From: Burkholderiales bacterium
Lineage (GTDB): Bacteria > Pseudomonadota > Gammaproteobacteria > Burkholderiales > Burkholderiaceae_C
Direction: 5' to 3'
Assembly (NCBI GenBank): GCA_005789685.1
Contig: SXXD01000178.1
Location: 1 to 7,267 of the forward strand
Length of the DNA: 7,267 bases
In this document: in pieces, positions 6,130 to 7,267 of the stretch
How the letters are laid out: every line of letters begins with the position of its first letter
Numbering within the stretch: the first letter of the stretch is position 1
Program-made: the position numbers and the translations under genes
The notes under the pieces: generated by a model
What the model was told of the DNA's origin: nothing
Seen by the model: only the letters and a program-made list of their open reading frames with translations
Databases searched by the model: none

Positions 6130-7092
6130 ATGCGCGTGATTTTTGCGGGCACGCCCGAATTTGCTCGCAGCGCATTGACCGCACTGCATGCGGCAGGGTA
6201 CGACATCGTGGGGGTTTTGACACAGCCCGACAGGCCTGCGGGTCGGGGCATGAAGCTTCAAGCTTCTGCCGTGAAGCAATTTGCATTGTCAAAAGGACTG
6301 ACAGTTGTTCAGCCGCACAGTCTGAAATTGGATGGCAAGTACCCCGACGAAGCCCAAGCGGCCCAAGCCTTCATTTCAAATGCGCAAGCCGACGTCATGG
6401 TGGTTGTGGCCTATGGCCTGATCTTGCCGCAGTGGGTCCTTGATGCGCCCCGCTATGGCTGTCTGAACATTCATGCCTCACTGCTGCCCAGATGGCGAGG
6501 CGCCGCGCCCATTCACCGCGCCATTGAAGCCGGCGATGCTCAAACCTGTGTGACCATCATGCAAATGGATGCGGGACTGGACACGGGTGACAAGTTGCTT
6601 GAAGAAAGTTGCCCTATCAGCGCGCAAGACACCACGGCCAGTTTGCATGACACTTTGGCCGAGATGGGTGCGCGAATGATTGTGACGGCGCTCTCGCAAG
6701 TGGGCTACTTCAAACCTGTGAAGCAGCCGCTTGAGGGCGTGACTTACGCGCACAAAATTGAAAAGGCAGAAGCAGCCATCGACTGGACACAATCGTCACA
6801 AGTGTTGGCTCAACGCGTGCGTGCATTTGACCCATTTCCAGGCATGACATTGCAATGGAGCGACGAAGTGATCAAGGTTTGGCAAGCGCATGCTGAGCCC
6901 TTACCGATCGAAACGTCTCATCACAAAGTGCCTGGTACTTTGCTCAGTGTGCAAGAAGAAGGCCTGAGAGTGGCTTGCGGTGAAGGCGTTTTATGCCTCA
7001 CGCAATTGCAAAAGGCCGGCGGCAAACGCCAAGCAGCAGCAGACTTTGTGCGAAGTTTCAAAGGGCAGGCGGGCGATGTTTTTCAAAGCTGA
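6130..7092 (+). CDS. fmt: Methionyl-tRNA formyltransferase
   Basis: Fmt transfers a formyl group from 10-formyltetrahydrofolate to initiator Met-tRNA in the cytoplasm. The 320-residue length is normal. The N-terminal Rossmann domain begins [12 protein letters not shown]. The conserved catalytic trio is visible as Asn113 and His115 ([22 protein letters not shown] region) and Asp151 (MDAGLDTGD). [10 protein letters not shown] (residues 31-40) is the basic loop expected to contact tRNA. The C-terminal tRNA-binding domain spans about residues 210-315, with [14 protein letters not shown] (206-219) and RAFDPFPG (231-238). The ribosome site is weak (a purine-rich GTGAAAGAA, 6116-6124). The gene sits 21 bases after def, and its last 17 bases overlap the azlC-like gene, so the three are probably one transcript. 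Confidence 0.98.
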   Translation: MRVIFAGTPEFARSALTALHAAGYDIVGVLTQPDRPAGRGMKLQASAVKQFALSKGLTVVQPHSLKLDGKYPDEAQAAQAFISNAQADVMVVVAYGLILPQWVLDAPRYGCLNIHASLLPRWRGAAPIHRAIEAGDAQTCVTIMQMDAGLDTGDKLLEESCPISAQDTTASLHDTLAEMGARMIVTALSQVGYFKPVKQPLEGVTYAHKIEKAEAAIDWTQSSQVLAQRVRAFDPFPGMTLQWSDEVIKVWQAHAEPLPIETSHHKVPGTLLSVQEEGLRVACGEGVLCLTQLQKAGGKRQAAADFVRSFKGQAGDVFQS

Positions 7093-7267
7093 AAATTACC
7101 GTCACCCCGCCTTCATGGAGGCTGTGCGTGACGCGGCACCCCAAGCACCAGGGCTTGCTGCGTGGGGCTTAATGACCGGCGTGGCCATGGTGAATTCTGG
7201 CTTGAGTGTGTTTGAGTCAATTGCCATGACGCTGTTTGTGTATGCGGGCAGTTCGCAATTGGCGGCC
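7076..7267 (+). CDS. AzlC family membrane protein (N-terminal 64 residues, cut by window edge)
   Basis: This is the start of an AzlC-type inner-membrane protein, the large subunit of AzlCD exporters known for branched-chain amino acid efflux in characterised members. My translation from the ATG at 7076 begins [20 protein letters not shown]. It then enters hydrophobic segments ([35 protein letters not shown]). [11 protein letters not shown] matches the conserved FAGASQ-like signature of the family, and the [15 protein letters not shown] stretch is typical. The frame stays open to the last base. The ATG lies inside the fmt end (17-base overlap), with AGG at 7066-7068 as a modest ribosome site. 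An azlD partner would be expected to the right. The substrate cannot be told from this fragment. Confidence 0.87.
   Translation, partial: MFFKAENYRHPAFMEAVRDAAPQAPGLAAWGLMTGVAMVNSGLSVFESIAMTLFVYAGSSQLAA

Noticed and set aside
5611..6279. Long minus-strand open frame (222 codons) antisense to def and the fmt start
   Set aside because: It lies opposite two confidently identified genes, its translation (many His, Arg and Gln) has no family resemblance, and it is explained by codon bias of the real genes on the other strand.

Overview
The window looks like an ordinary chromosomal stretch from a betaproteobacterium. It most resembles the Burkholderiales family Comamonadaceae (Limnohabitans/Rhodoferax-like). 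This rests on protein flavour, the gene order yajC-secD-secF / dprA / def-fmt-azlC, and moderate GC. The genus is a guess. Coding density is high and no mobile elements, tRNAs, rRNAs or CRISPR arrays were seen.

Layout. (1) Positions 1-854, minus strand: a nitrile hydratase operon with a complete cobalt-type alpha subunit gene, followed through a 4-base ATGA overlap by a beta subunit gene that runs off the left edge. (2) Positions 855-983: a divergent intergenic region with candidate overlapping promoters and a 25-base near-perfect palindrome in the presumed yajC leader. (3) Positions 984-4256, plus strand: yajC, secD and secF, the accessory complex of the Sec translocon. A strong hairpin followed by a T-rich tract lies between yajC and secD. 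(4) Positions 4266-5486, minus strand: dprA, convergent with secF across only 9 bases. (5) Positions 5602-7092, plus strand: def and fmt, the deformylase/formyltransferase pair that handles the formyl group of initiator Met. (6) Positions 7076-7267, plus strand: the start of an azlC-family gene (amino-acid exporter subunit), overlapping the fmt end by 17 bases and cut by the right edge.

How the genes work together. YajC-SecD-SecF assist SecYEG-dependent export using the proton-motive force. Fmt formylates Met-tRNAi, and Def removes the formyl group from nascent proteins. DprA protects incoming single-stranded DNA and loads RecA during transformation. Nitrile hydratase converts nitriles to amides and is the only clearly accessory function here. 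It sits where tgt commonly precedes yajC in proteobacteria.

I found no convincing new biological system. The points most worth a second look are the nitrile hydratase locus beside the sec operon, its alternating-histidine N-terminus, the palindrome in the yajC leader, and the terminator-like hairpin inside the yajC-secDF transcription unit.
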